64,000 nucleotides of DNA from Chryseosolibacter sp964438975 (GTDB lineage Bacteria; Bacteroidota; Bacteroidia; Cytophagales; Cyclobacteriaceae), in assembly GCA_964438975.1 (NCBI GenBank), contig CAYTMU010000001.1, positions 62,001-126,000 of the forward strand, in the 5' to 3' direction. Below, piece by piece: positions 26,890 to 34,301 of the stretch. Position numbers and translations under genes: made by a program. Numbering within the stretch: position 1 is the first letter of the stretch; each line of letters begins with the position of its first letter. A model generated the notes under the pieces. That model searched no databases. It was not told the origin of the DNA and saw only the letters and a program-made list of their open reading frames with translations.

Positions 26890-27373
26890 GAAAAGAGACG
26901 TATTGCTGGAGAAATACTGGGACGGGCAAACAACTGTGGAAGAGGAAAAAGAACTACGGCACTATTTTTCATCCGCAGACATTCCACCTTCTCTAAAAGA
27001 GACCGCGGTATGGTTCAAGTCGCTGAATCGCGAACGCGCAATTTCTCTACGCGACGAGACCTTCAACACAAAGGTTATGGCTGGGATCACCCGACGTCGG
27101 CGGCTGAGCACCAACTTCTTCAACAAGACTATGCGCATCGCGGCCGGGATCACGGTTCTCGCACTCGCAATCTGGCTTGTGCGTATTGAAGTAAGACCCG
27201 CAGGAGATGAAGACACGTTTGACGATCCGGATAGGGCGTTCGAAGAAACCAAGCGGGCGTTAATGATGATCTCAAGGAGTTTCAACGCCGCAGGGCAACA
27301 CGCGGCGAAGATCAATGTCTTCAACGAAGCACAGGAGGAAGTCCGAACCCAAAATGAAAAACCACAACTATAA
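26879..27373 (+). CDS. Probable membrane anti-sigma factor
   Basis: 164 aa. The N-terminal ~65 residues (LLEKYWDGQTTVEEEKELRHYF) are of the short Bacteroidota anti-sigma type. One membrane helix (AAGITVLALAIWLV, around residues 70-85) precedes an Asp/Glu-rich periplasmic tail without a recognised domain. Its position overlapping the sigma gene is the main evidence for function. No zinc-binding His-x3-Cys-x2-Cys motif is present. An in-frame ATG at 26873 is two codons upstream. Confidence 0.75.
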   Translation: MASEKRDVLLEKYWDGQTTVEEEKELRHYFSSADIPPSLKETAVWFKSLNRERAISLRDETFNTKVMAGITRRRRLSTNFFNKTMRIAAGITVLALAIWLVRIEVRPAGDEDTFDDPDRAFEETKRALMMISRSFNAAGQHAAKINVFNEAQEEVRTQNEKPQL

Positions 27374-27403
27374 AACATTTGTCCATTAAAGAATAAACAC
27401 AAT

Positions 27404-27958
27404 ATGAAAACGCTAATAACCGCAATGGTATTAATGGTAACGCTGACCTCCGCGCAGAGCCAGGATGTGATCTCCCGGTTTCTCTCGAAATACCAAAACG
27501 ATGACTCCTTTACAAATGTGAATATCTCCAGCAAGATGTTCAGCCTTTTCATGCAAATGGAAGTTGCTGATCCGGAGGACCAGGAAGTGCTTGACGCGAT
27601 CAGCAAACTAAAAGGGCTCAAAATCCTCGCAAAAGAGAATGCAGCGAACTCTCATGAACTCTATAGAGAAGCTCTTTCAGTCATTCCTGTGAGTTTCGAA
27701 GAACTCCTTTCTTTGCGTGAGAAGGAAAAGGATGTGAAGTTCATGGTGCAGGAAAGTGGCGGCAAGATATCCGAGTTGCTAATGGTGGTAGGGAGCCCCA
27801 ATGAATTCATGATCCTCAGTGTCATCGGTGACATCGACCTCAAGCAAATCGCACGCATCGGAAAGAGAATGGATATTAAAGGATTGGAAAACCTTCAGCA
27901 GATCAACAAGCGCAATGTTACCGAACCGGGAAACGATAACTCGAGAGGCCGGCAATAG
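27404..27958 (+). CDS. DUF4252-family exported protein
   Basis: 184 aa with a signal peptide (~1-18, ending SAQS). The remainder (ISRFLSKYQNDDSFTNVNIS, MVQESGGKISELLMVVGSPN) matches the DUF4252 family, widespread in Bacteroidota and usually encoded after an ECF sigma/anti-sigma pair, as here. No function is established. It is plausibly a target or co-sensor of the sigma factor upstream. A polar Asn/Arg-rich tail ends the protein. The ilv leader region begins immediately after it. Confidence 0.78.
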   Translation: MKTLITAMVLMVTLTSAQSQDVISRFLSKYQNDDSFTNVNISSKMFSLFMQMEVADPEDQEVLDAISKLKGLKILAKENAANSHELYREALSVIPVSFEELLSLREKEKDVKFMVQESGGKISELLMVVGSPNEFMILSVIGDIDLKQIARIGKRMDIKGLENLQQINKRNVTEPGNDNSRGRQ

Positions 27959-28062
27959 AATTTTGACAAATTCGAATTATTCCAGAGCAAATCAAGTCAC
28001 AATTACCTAACATTCGTTAAGTACAAAAATATTTTCTGTGTTTCCCTTGAATTCTATTCGAA

Positions 28063-28070
28063 TATTTTTG
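28063..28070 (+). promoter_or_regulatory. Probable -7 box of the ilv operon promoter (TATTTTTG)
   Basis: Exact match to the Bacteroidota TAnnTTTG element, 25 bases before the leader-peptide ATG. This places the expected transcript start near 28077. No good TTTG -33 element is seen at the usual distance; the surrounding region is very AT-rich. Confidence 0.55.
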
Positions 28071-28094
28071 AAAATTGTAGACATACAAAAGAAA

Positions 28095-28217
28095 ATGAAC
28101 ACCGCCAACGATATGACTAGCCTTTTTACCCGCGCCGCAAACGTGGGAAATCTGATTTTAGTACTCCTTATCGTGCTTGTGGGTATTTGTAAACCCTCGG
28201 GGGCTGCTGTGGTATAG
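28095..28217 (+). CDS. Leader peptide of the ilv operon (Leu/Ile/Val-rich, 40 aa)
   Basis: Short ORF starting MNTANDM and ending CKPSGAAVV. Residues 20-29 (28152-28181) are ten consecutive branched-chain residues (L, I or V), with Ile31, Val39 and Val40 following. It acts as a sensor, not as a stable protein: shortage of charged Leu, Ile or Val tRNA stalls the ribosome on the run. It lies directly upstream of an antiterminator segment, an intrinsic terminator and ilvE. The P-x-x-GAA ending recalls the E. coli ilvL peptide, which is set by RNA pairing. An internal ATG at 28113 (Met7) would still include the sensor run. Confidence 0.88.
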   Translation: MNTANDMTSLFTRAANVGNLILVLLIVLVGICKPSGAAVV

Positions 28218-28250
28218 AAATTAATTGAATCATAACTAACCGCCCCTGAG
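28196..28250 (+). promoter_or_regulatory. Antiterminator of the ilv attenuator (28196-28204 pairs with 28242-28250)
   Basis: CTCGGGGGC (28196-28204), within the last leader codons, is complementary to GCCCCTGAG (28242-28250), giving 9 pairs with one G-U. The second segment includes five bases of the terminator's 5' arm, so the two structures exclude each other. A ribosome stalled on codons 20-29 leaves 28196-28204 free and allows readthrough. A ribosome reaching the stop at 28217 covers it and lets the terminator form. Confidence 0.8.
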
Positions 28251-28272
28251 AAATCCGGGGCGGTTTTGTTTT
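28238..28272 (+). terminator. Intrinsic terminator of the ilv attenuator
   Basis: Stem AACCGCCCC (28238-28246) with GGGGCGGTT (28257-28265), perfect 9 bp, 10-nt loop, followed by the T-rich run TTTTGTTTT. It sits between the leader peptide and ilvE. Confidence 0.92.
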
Positions 28273-28286
28273 ATAAAGGTCGTAAC

Positions 28287-28303
28287 AAACTAACAGTTGT
28301 AAA
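28287..28303 (+). promoter_or_regulatory. Shared BCAA motif AAACTAACAGTTGTAAA (copy 1, before ilvE)
   Basis: 17-nt sequence ending 4 bases before the ilvE ATG. An identical copy lies at 35795-35811 before leuC, in both cases just downstream of a terminator ending GGGGCGGTTTT. Possible translation-initiation or regulator-binding element; not explained by coding. Confidence 0.6.
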
Positions 28304-28307
28304 TAAT

Positions 28308-29186
28308 ATGTACTACACGCGGGACACAGTCCTGTTTTTGGATGGGAAGTTCATCAAGGCTGCTGATGCACACATCGATCCATTCAGCCAGTCGCTGCAC
28401 TATGGCTTTGGAGCGTACGAGGGAATTCGGTCTTATAACACGCTAAACGGCGTCAAGGTGTTTAAGGCGCAGGAGCATTTTGAGCGCCTGAAAAATAGCT
28501 GCTCTCAACTCGGCATTCCGTTCGCTTACGACGCAGGCGAGCTCACGCAGGTGGCATACCAGCTGCTTGAAAAGAACAATTTGACAGACGCCTACCTCCG
28601 GCCACTGGTATTTTGTGGTCCGAACATGCGTCTGACAAAGACGCACGAGATGCACCTCATGATCGGAACATGGAAATGGGCGAAGTACCACGGCGAGAAA
28701 TTGCTCAAGCTTTGCGTTTCATCTTACACACGCCCGGCGTTCAAGATTGAAGGCAAGATCACCGGTCATTACGTCACCAATATTCTGGCGACGACGGAAG
28801 CAAAATCACGTGGCTACGACGATGCATTGATGTTGGATGGTCAGGGTAATGTTGCCGCGGGTACAGCCGGAAACTTCTTCCTCGAAAAGGACGGAGTACT
28901 GTACACCGCACCACTGGGAAGCATATTTCCTGGGATCACACGCCAGGTAGTACTGAATATTTGCCGCGCGCTGGACATCCCTGTTGTCGAAAGGAATATT
29001 ACACCGCATGAACTGGCTTCGGCAGACAGCGCGTTCCTTTGCGGCACTGCGGTCGACATCGCCGGGATCGAATCCATCGATGCCAACGCTTTTGCAAAAG
29101 AATGGAAGGATAGCCTGGGCGCAATTGTACAACAGGCATACCGATGCCAGGTACTTGACCGCTCGTTTAGTTATGTAATAATATAG
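28308..29186 (+). CDS. ilvE: Branched-chain amino acid aminotransferase (short, 292-aa operonic form)
   Basis: Fold-type IV PLP enzyme converting the 2-oxo acids of Leu, Ile and Val to the amino acids with glutamate. SQSLHYGFGAYEGIRSY, the catalytic Lys near residue 150 (EGKITGHYVTN), ALMLDGQGNVAAGTAGNFF and SADSAFLCGTAVDIAGI match the bacterial IlvE group. The ATG at 28308 is chosen; a TTG at 28266 lies inside the terminator U-tract. First gene of the ilv operon under leader-peptide control. The last base of the stop (G 29186) is the first base of a GTCCACT heptad repeat. Confidence 0.92.
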   Translation: MYYTRDTVLFLDGKFIKAADAHIDPFSQSLHYGFGAYEGIRSYNTLNGVKVFKAQEHFERLKNSCSQLGIPFAYDAGELTQVAYQLLEKNNLTDAYLRPLVFCGPNMRLTKTHEMHLMIGTWKWAKYHGEKLLKLCVSSYTRPAFKIEGKITGHYVTNILATTEAKSRGYDDALMLDGQGNVAAGTAGNFFLEKDGVLYTAPLGSIFPGITRQVVLNICRALDIPVVERNITPHELASADSAFLCGTAVDIAGIESIDANAFAKEWKDSLGAIVQQAYRCQVLDRSFSYVII

Positions 29187-29220
29187 TCCACTGTCGACGG
29201 TCCGCGGTCCACAATAAGTG
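29186..29220. repeat. Heptad repeat GTCCACT-GTCGACG-GTCCGCG-GTCCACA-ATAAGTG
   Basis: Four clear in-phase 7-nt units starting on the last base of the ilvE stop codon and filling half of the ilvE-ilvD spacer. Same unit class as 49944-49971 and 34261-34292. Confidence 0.8.
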
Positions 29221-29252
29221 GTACGTGAACCGGGGCGACCCAATATAAAACA

Positions 29253-30926
29253 ATGAACAAGTACAGTAGAACTCTAACACAAGATCCTTCCCTGCCAGCG
29301 GCGCAAGCTATGTTATACGGAATAGGACTGACAGATGCCGATCTGGCAAAAGCACAGGTCGGAATTGTCAGCACTGGTTATGATGGCAACACATGCAACA
29401 TGCATCTCAACCAGCTCGCGCAGGAAGTAAAGACCGCCGTTTGGGATAGCGATCTTGTGGGTCTGATCTTTCACACGATAGGTGTCAGTGACGGAATGAG
29501 CAATGGCACAGAAGGAATGCGATATTCGCTCGTCAGCAGGGAGATCATTGCAGACTCGATCGAGACAGTCTGTGGTGCGCAGTACTATGACGGTTTGATC
29601 GCCGTTGTCGGGTGTGACAAGAATATGCCCGGGGCGCTGATGGCAATGGCCAGACTCAACCGCCCTGCGATCATGGTCTATGGTGGCACGATCGCCGGTG
29701 GTAACTGGAAAGGAAAGGAACTCAATATTATATCAGCGTTTGAAGCGCTGGGCGAAAAGATCGCTGGAAAGATCACGCCGGAGGATTTCAAGGGCATCGT
29801 GAAGAACTCTTGCCCGGGCGCCGGCGCTTGTGGTGGAATGTATACCGCAAATACCATGGCTTCCGCCATCGAGGCAATGGGCATGGCGTTGCCGTACTCG
29901 TCCTCGAATCCGGCCGTCAGCAAAGAAAAATCCGAAGAATGTGGTCAGGCGGGAAAAGCGATTTATCACCTCCTGGAGAAAGACATCAAACCGCGGGATA
30001 TCATGACGCGGAAAGCGTTCGAGAACGCGATCACCATTGTCATGGCGTTGGGCGGATCTACCAATGCGGTCTTGCACCTTTTGGCGATGGCGAGATCCGC
30101 GGGGATCGAACTCTCACAAGACGATTTCCAGAAGATATCAGACAAGACTCCGTTGATCGCCGATCTCAAACCGAGCGGAAAATACCTGATGGAGGAATTG
30201 CACCGGATCGGTGGTGTGCCTGCAGTGATGAAATATCTGCTTGAGAAGGGATTTCTCCACGGCGATTGTCTGACTGTAACCGGAAAGACCATCAAGGAGA
30301 ATCTGGAAAGCGTAAAAGCACTTGACTTCCAGGCACAAGATGTGATCATGCAATTGGAGAATCCGATCAAGGCAACCGGACACCTTCAGATCCTTTATGG
30401 CAACCTGGCGGAAAATGGGTCGGTAGCTAAGATCACTGGTAAAGAAGGTGAGAAATTTACGGGACCTGCCCGTGTCTTCAACGGCGAGTTCGAACTTGTG
30501 ACGGGGATCGAGAGCGGAAAGGTACACGCAGGCGACGTTGTAGTCATTCGCTACGTAGGTCCCCGCGGTGCCCCCGGCATGCCGGAGATGTTGAAACCCA
30601 CTTCCGCCATTATGGGAACCGGTTTAGGCAAGACCGTCGCTCTTATTACCGACGGACGTTTTTCCGGCGGTACCCACGGCTTCGTGGTCGGCCATATCAC
30701 ACCCGAAGCCTATGAAGGAGGATTGATCGCCCTGGTGGAAGACGAGGATGTCATCGAGATCGACGTTCGCAATCACAAGATCAACCTTCTCGTTGACGAG
30801 CAAACGCTCACAAAACGCCGCGCTGCCTGGAAAACTCCTCAGCCTAATGCGAAAAATGGAATTCTGTTCAAGTATGCTAAACAAGTAAAAACTGCTGCCG
30901 ATGGGTGCGTTACTGACGAAGACTGA
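29253..30926 (+). CDS. ilvD: Dihydroxy-acid dehydratase
   Basis: 557 aa, full length. It dehydrates 2,3-dihydroxy-3-methylbutanoate or -pentanoate to the 2-oxo acids, the third common step of Val/Ile synthesis. Fe-S and Mg motifs: CNMHLNQLAQEVK, VVGCDKNMPGALMAMARLNR, KNSCPGAGACGGMYTANTMA, then RGAPGMPEML and ALITDGRFSGGTHGFVVGH near the C-terminus. The C-terminal 26 bases overlap the ilvB start in another frame, giving tight coupling. Confidence 0.95.
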   Translation: MNKYSRTLTQDPSLPAAQAMLYGIGLTDADLAKAQVGIVSTGYDGNTCNMHLNQLAQEVKTAVWDSDLVGLIFHTIGVSDGMSNGTEGMRYSLVSREIIADSIETVCGAQYYDGLIAVVGCDKNMPGALMAMARLNRPAIMVYGGTIAGGNWKGKELNIISAFEALGEKIAGKITPEDFKGIVKNSCPGAGACGGMYTANTMASAIEAMGMALPYSSSNPAVSKEKSEECGQAGKAIYHLLEKDIKPRDIMTRKAFENAITIVMALGGSTNAVLHLLAMARSAGIELSQDDFQKISDKTPLIADLKPSGKYLMEELHRIGGVPAVMKYLLEKGFLHGDCLTVTGKTIKENLESVKALDFQAQDVIMQLENPIKATGHLQILYGNLAENGSVAKITGKEGEKFTGPARVFNGEFELVTGIESGKVHAGDVVVIRYVGPRGAPGMPEMLKPTSAIMGTGLGKTVALITDGRFSGGTHGFVVGHITPEAYEGGLIALVEDEDVIEIDVRNHKINLLVDEQTLTKRRAAWKTPQPNAKNGILFKYAKQVKTAADGCVTDED

Positions 30927-32661
30927 AACAAAGCCTCAGGGTGAAAAGAAAGCTGCCAATCAGATGTCCGGAGCGGAGATCTTATTGCGGTCCCTGATTG
31001 CCGAGAATGTAGACACTATTTTTGGATATCCCGGTGGTGCGATCATGCCTGTGTACGATGCGCTCTACCATTTCCAAAAAGAACTCAATCATATCCTTGT
31101 GCGCCACGAACAGGGGTCTATACATGCGGCCCAGGGTTACGCCCGAGTGTCCGGCAGGCCCGGTGTCGTGTTCGCGACTTCAGGTCCGGGTGCTACAAAC
31201 CTGGTGACTGGTCTCGCGGATGCACTGATCGACTCAACACCCGTGGTCTGTATTACCGGCCAGGTGTTTGCACACTTGCTGGGAACGGATGCGTTCCAGG
31301 AAACGGATGTCGTAAACACAACCATTCCGGTGACAAAGTGGAATGTTCAGGTTACCGAAGCTAAAGACATAGCAGCTGCCGTTGCAAAAGCGTTCTATAT
31401 CGCTTCAACTGGCAGACCGGGCCCGGTACTCATTGATATCACCAAGAACGCTCAGAACGAGATGATCGATGAGGCGGAATACAGAGCGTGTACGTCGGTG
31501 CGCACTTATAAGCCAAGGCCTGTATTGCAACACGACCAGGTAGAAGCCGCGGCCGAATTGATCAACAACGCACAGCGTCCTTACGTCCTGGTGGGACAGG
31601 GTGTTCTTCTTTCTGATGCAAGCAAGGAACTGATCGCGTTCATTGAAAAAACGGGAATTCCCGTTGCGTCCACGCTTCTGGGGCTTGGAGCGTTCCCCTC
31701 TGACCACCCGAACTACGTGGGCTTCCTCGGTATGCACGGGAACTACGGACCGAACCTGAACACGAACGAGTGTGATGTGCTTATCGGGATCGGTATGCGT
31801 TTCGATGATCGTGTGACAGGGAACGTCAATCGTTACGCGAAACAAGCGAAGATTATCCACATCGATATCGACAAAGCGGAAATCAACAAAATCGTAAAGG
31901 CGGATGTCGCGGTGCACGCCGATGCCAAAGAGGCACTGGAGGCATTGATCGGATATTGCAAGCCAAACGATCATGAAGCCTGGCGACAATCCTTCCACAG
32001 GCTGAATCAGGTAGAGTACGAAAAGGTTACGCATCGCGAACTGAATCATCCTCAGAACGAGCTCAAGATGGGAGAAGTTATCAATCACCTCTCCAAACTC
32101 ACTAACGGCGAGGCTATCGTTGTAACTGACGTCGGCCAACATCAAATGACCACATCGCGGTACTATAAGTACAAACAGCCGCGTACCAATGTCACTTCCG
32201 GCGGTGCAGGAACGATGGGATTCGCATTACCGGCGGCGCTCGGAGCCAAACTCGCAATGCCTCATAAACAAGTCATTGCGGTCATCGGAGACGGAGGATT
32301 CCAGATGACACTCCAGGAACTCGGGACGATCATGCAGTACGAAATTCCGGTCAAAGTAGTGATTCTCAACAACAGTTTCCTGGGCATGGTCAGACAGTGG
32401 CAGCAACTCTTCCACGATAAACGCTATTCCGCAACGGAGATGGTCAACCCGGATTTCATCGGTATTGCAAAGGCGTATAATATCCCGGCAGTAAAGGTAG
32501 CGACGCGGGAAGACCTCCTGCCAACCTTGAAAACGATGCTGGACGCGACAACATCATTCTTTGTGGAAGTGATCGTAGGAAAAGAAGACAACGTATTCCC
32601 CATGGTTCCCGCAGGGGGCTGTGTTACGGATTGTATGCTTGAACCACCCACAAGTGCTTAA
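30901..32661 (+). CDS. ilvB: Acetolactate synthase, large (catalytic) subunit
   Basis: 586 aa. ThDP/FAD enzyme condensing pyruvate with pyruvate or 2-oxobutanoate. ThDP Glu in RHEQGSIHAAQGYAR, the quinone/FAD region TSGPGATNLVTGLADAL, FDDRVTGN, TSGGAGTMGFALPAALGAKL and the ThDP motif VIGDGGFQMTLQELGT ending NNSFLGMVRQW. The N-terminal ~22 residues before MSGAEILLRSL are lysine-rich and not part of the conserved domain; Met22 is an alternative start. It is followed by the regulatory subunit after 88 bases holding ATTCACG repeats. Confidence 0.95.
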   Translation: MGALLTKTETKPQGEKKAANQMSGAEILLRSLIAENVDTIFGYPGGAIMPVYDALYHFQKELNHILVRHEQGSIHAAQGYARVSGRPGVVFATSGPGATNLVTGLADALIDSTPVVCITGQVFAHLLGTDAFQETDVVNTTIPVTKWNVQVTEAKDIAAAVAKAFYIASTGRPGPVLIDITKNAQNEMIDEAEYRACTSVRTYKPRPVLQHDQVEAAAELINNAQRPYVLVGQGVLLSDASKELIAFIEKTGIPVASTLLGLGAFPSDHPNYVGFLGMHGNYGPNLNTNECDVLIGIGMRFDDRVTGNVNRYAKQAKIIHIDIDKAEINKIVKADVAVHADAKEALEALIGYCKPNDHEAWRQSFHRLNQVEYEKVTHRELNHPQNELKMGEVINHLSKLTNGEAIVVTDVGQHQMTTSRYYKYKQPRTNVTSGGAGTMGFALPAALGAKLAMPHKQVIAVIGDGGFQMTLQELGTIMQYEIPVKVVILNNSFLGMVRQWQQLFHDKRYSATEMVNPDFIGIAKAYNIPAVKVATREDLLPTLKTMLDATTSFFVEVIVGKEDNVFPMVPAGGCVTDCMLEPPTSA

Positions 32662-32725
32662 ATTATTGATCTGAATGAACTAAATAATGTGAGAGATGAG
32701 GAAAGCGGACAACGAAATCCGTCCC

Positions 32726-32746
32726 ACTCACGATTCACGATTCACG
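32726..32746. repeat. Heptad repeat ACTCACG-ATTCACG-ATTCACG before ilvN
   Basis: Three in-phase 7-nt units ending 3 bases before the ilvN start codon. Direct orientation, with no opposite arm nearby. Related to the ACTCACT units at 22109 and 42522. Confidence 0.8.
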
Positions 32747-32749
32747 ACT

Positions 32750-33043
32750 ATGAAACAGGAGTTCACCCTTGAAATAGTATCCGACAACAACTTCTCGATC
32801 CTGAACAGGATTGTCAACGTATTGAACAGACGTCGGGTGCGTATTAAGAAATTGATCGCGCATGAGAATGCCGAGGACTTTACGCGAGGTAGTGCGATCC
32901 TCCTCGTGTATACCACAGCGGATCTCATGGAAAAGGTTAAATACCAGATTGAGAAGCTTATTGAGGTAGAGCATGCCAACTATTCTGATGGTAGCGCGCG
33001 CTACTACGCCCTGTACGAAAAAAATAACAGGCAAATTGCCTGA
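32750..33043 (+). CDS. ilvN: Acetolactate synthase, small (regulatory) subunit, ACT-only form
   Basis: 97 aa. One ACT domain: FTLEIVSDNNFSILNRIVNV, then LNRRRVRIKKLIAHENAEDF and SAILLVYTTADLMEKVKYQI. It has no second C-terminal domain, so it is of E. coli IlvN length rather than the ~160-190 aa IlvH type. It binds IlvB and, in the family, mediates valine feedback. I use ATG 32750, since upstream in-frame codons from 32696 would translate the heptad repeats. A near-perfect palindrome CAGGCAAATTGCCTG covers the stop. Confidence 0.9.
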   Translation: MKQEFTLEIVSDNNFSILNRIVNVLNRRRVRIKKLIAHENAEDFTRGSAILLVYTTADLMEKVKYQIEKLIEVEHANYSDGSARYYALYEKNNRQIA

Positions 33044-33087
33044 CGAATTCAAATCAACCTTAAACTCGAAACATTAAATCAAAATCT

Positions 33088-34158
33088 ATGGCAAAAATCA
33101 ATTTTGGCGGCGTCGTTGAGGAAGTTTTAACCAGGGAAGAATTCCCGATGGAAAAAGCCCGTGAGGTTCTGAAGGACGAAGTCATTGCAATTCTCGGATA
33201 TGGTGTACAAGGTCCTGCACAGGCGTTGAATCTTCGCGACAACGGATTCAAAGTGATTGTCGGTCAGCGCAAGGGTTCCAAGACATGGGACAAGGCCGTT
33301 GAACACGGATGGGTAGAAGGCGAAACGCTTTTCGACCTGGAAGAAGCTACCAAACGCGGAACTATCCTGCAATACCTCCTGTCGGATGCAGGACAGATTG
33401 CTCTATGGCCGTCTATTAAACCGCATCTTACGAGCGGCAAGACGTTGTACTTCTCACACGGCTTTGGTATCACGTTCAAGGAGCAGACCGGAATCATCCC
33501 ACCTGCCGACGTTGACGTCATCCTCGTTGCACCGAAGGGCTCAGGCACCTCCGTCCGAAGGTTGTTCCTTCAGGGTAAAGGTATCAATTCGAGCTATGCG
33601 ATCTTCCAGGATGCTACCGGCAAAGCGAAAGTGAAAGCCCATGCGCTGGGAATTGGTGTTGGATCCGGATACCTCTTTGAAACGAACTTCAAAAATGAAG
33701 TGTATTCTGACCTCGCAGGGGAGCGCGGTACGCTGATGGGTGCTATCGCCGGTATCTTCGAAGCGCAATACGAAGTACTGCGCGCTAATGGCCACTCACC
33801 TTCTGAAGCCTTCAACGAAACAGTCGAGGAGCTGACGCAAAGCCTGATGCCGCTCGTCGCGGAGAACGGCATGGACTGGATGTATGCCAACTGCTCTACC
33901 ACAGCGCAGCGCGGCGCGCTTGACTGGAAGAAGCGCTTCAAAGAAGCTACGCTTCCGGTGTTCAAAGAACTCTACCAGAGTGTAGCCACCGGTGCTGAAG
34001 CGAAACGCACGATCGACACCTGTAGCAAACCCGACTACCGTGAAAAACTTGCCGAAGAGTTGAAAGAACTCCGCGAAAGTGAGTTGTGGCAGGCTGGGGC
34101 TGCAGTGAGAAAGCTGCGTCCGGAGAAACAGCAGGTGGAAGCGAGTATGATTAATTAG
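33088..34158 (+). CDS. ilvC: Ketol-acid reductoisomerase
   Basis: 356 aa. It isomerises and reduces acetolactate or acetohydroxybutyrate with NAD(P)H. N-terminal Rossmann domain with ILGYGVQGPAQALNLRDNGF and coenzyme loop VGQRKGSKTW (Arg and Ser suggest NADPH). Knotted C-terminal domain with LAGERGTLMGAIAGIFEAQY, NETVEELTQ and STTAQRGALDW, which carry the Mg-binding acidic residues. The PAQALN variant of the usual HAxN motif is seen in Bacteroidota enzymes. Its stop TAG is followed by TC and then the assembly gap. Confidence 0.95.
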   Translation: MAKINFGGVVEEVLTREEFPMEKAREVLKDEVIAILGYGVQGPAQALNLRDNGFKVIVGQRKGSKTWDKAVEHGWVEGETLFDLEEATKRGTILQYLLSDAGQIALWPSIKPHLTSGKTLYFSHGFGITFKEQTGIIPPADVDVILVAPKGSGTSVRRLFLQGKGINSSYAIFQDATGKAKVKAHALGIGVGSGYLFETNFKNEVYSDLAGERGTLMGAIAGIFEAQYEVLRANGHSPSEAFNETVEELTQSLMPLVAENGMDWMYANCSTTAQRGALDWKKRFKEATLPVFKELYQSVATGAEAKRTIDTCSKPDYREKLAEELKELRESELWQAGAAVRKLRPEKQQVEASMIN

Positions 34159-34160
34159 TC

Positions 34161-34260
34161 NNNNNNNNNNNNNNNNNNNNNNNNNNNNNNNNNNNNNNNN
34201 NNNNNNNNNNNNNNNNNNNNNNNNNNNNNNNNNNNNNNNNNNNNNNNNNNNNNNNNNNNN
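34161..34260. other. Scaffold gap (100 N)
   Basis: Exactly 100 undetermined bases, the conventional placeholder for a gap of unknown size. The left flank reads TAGTC and the right flank begins GTCCACGG, both compatible with the GTCCAC heptad repeat class. A repeat array probably broke the assembly. Confidence 0.95.
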
Positions 34261-34292
34261 GTCCACGGTTGATGTAATAGTCGACCGTGGAC
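34261..34292. repeat. Inverted GTCCAC repeat: hairpin just before ilvA
   Basis: Stem GTCCACGGTTGA (34261-34272) pairs with TCGACCGTGGAC (34281-34292): 12 pairs with one G-U and an 8-nt loop. It ends 9 bases before the ilvA ATG and starts at the gap edge. No U-run follows, so it is a stable mRNA hairpin rather than a terminator. Confidence 0.85.
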
Positions 34293-34301
34293 TCTTTTCA
34301 A

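Noticed and set aside
28266..28307. TTG 28266 as the ilvE start
   Set aside because: It lies in the terminator U-tract and adds 14 residues outside the conserved IlvE N-terminus.
33028..33042. Palindrome CAGGCAAATTGCCTG at the ilvN end as a terminator
   Set aside because: Very short loop and no U-run; ilvC follows in the same operon.
34161..34260. N run treated as a real low-complexity sequence
   Set aside because: Exactly 100 N is the standard placeholder for an unknown gap; ORFs drawn across it are artefacts.
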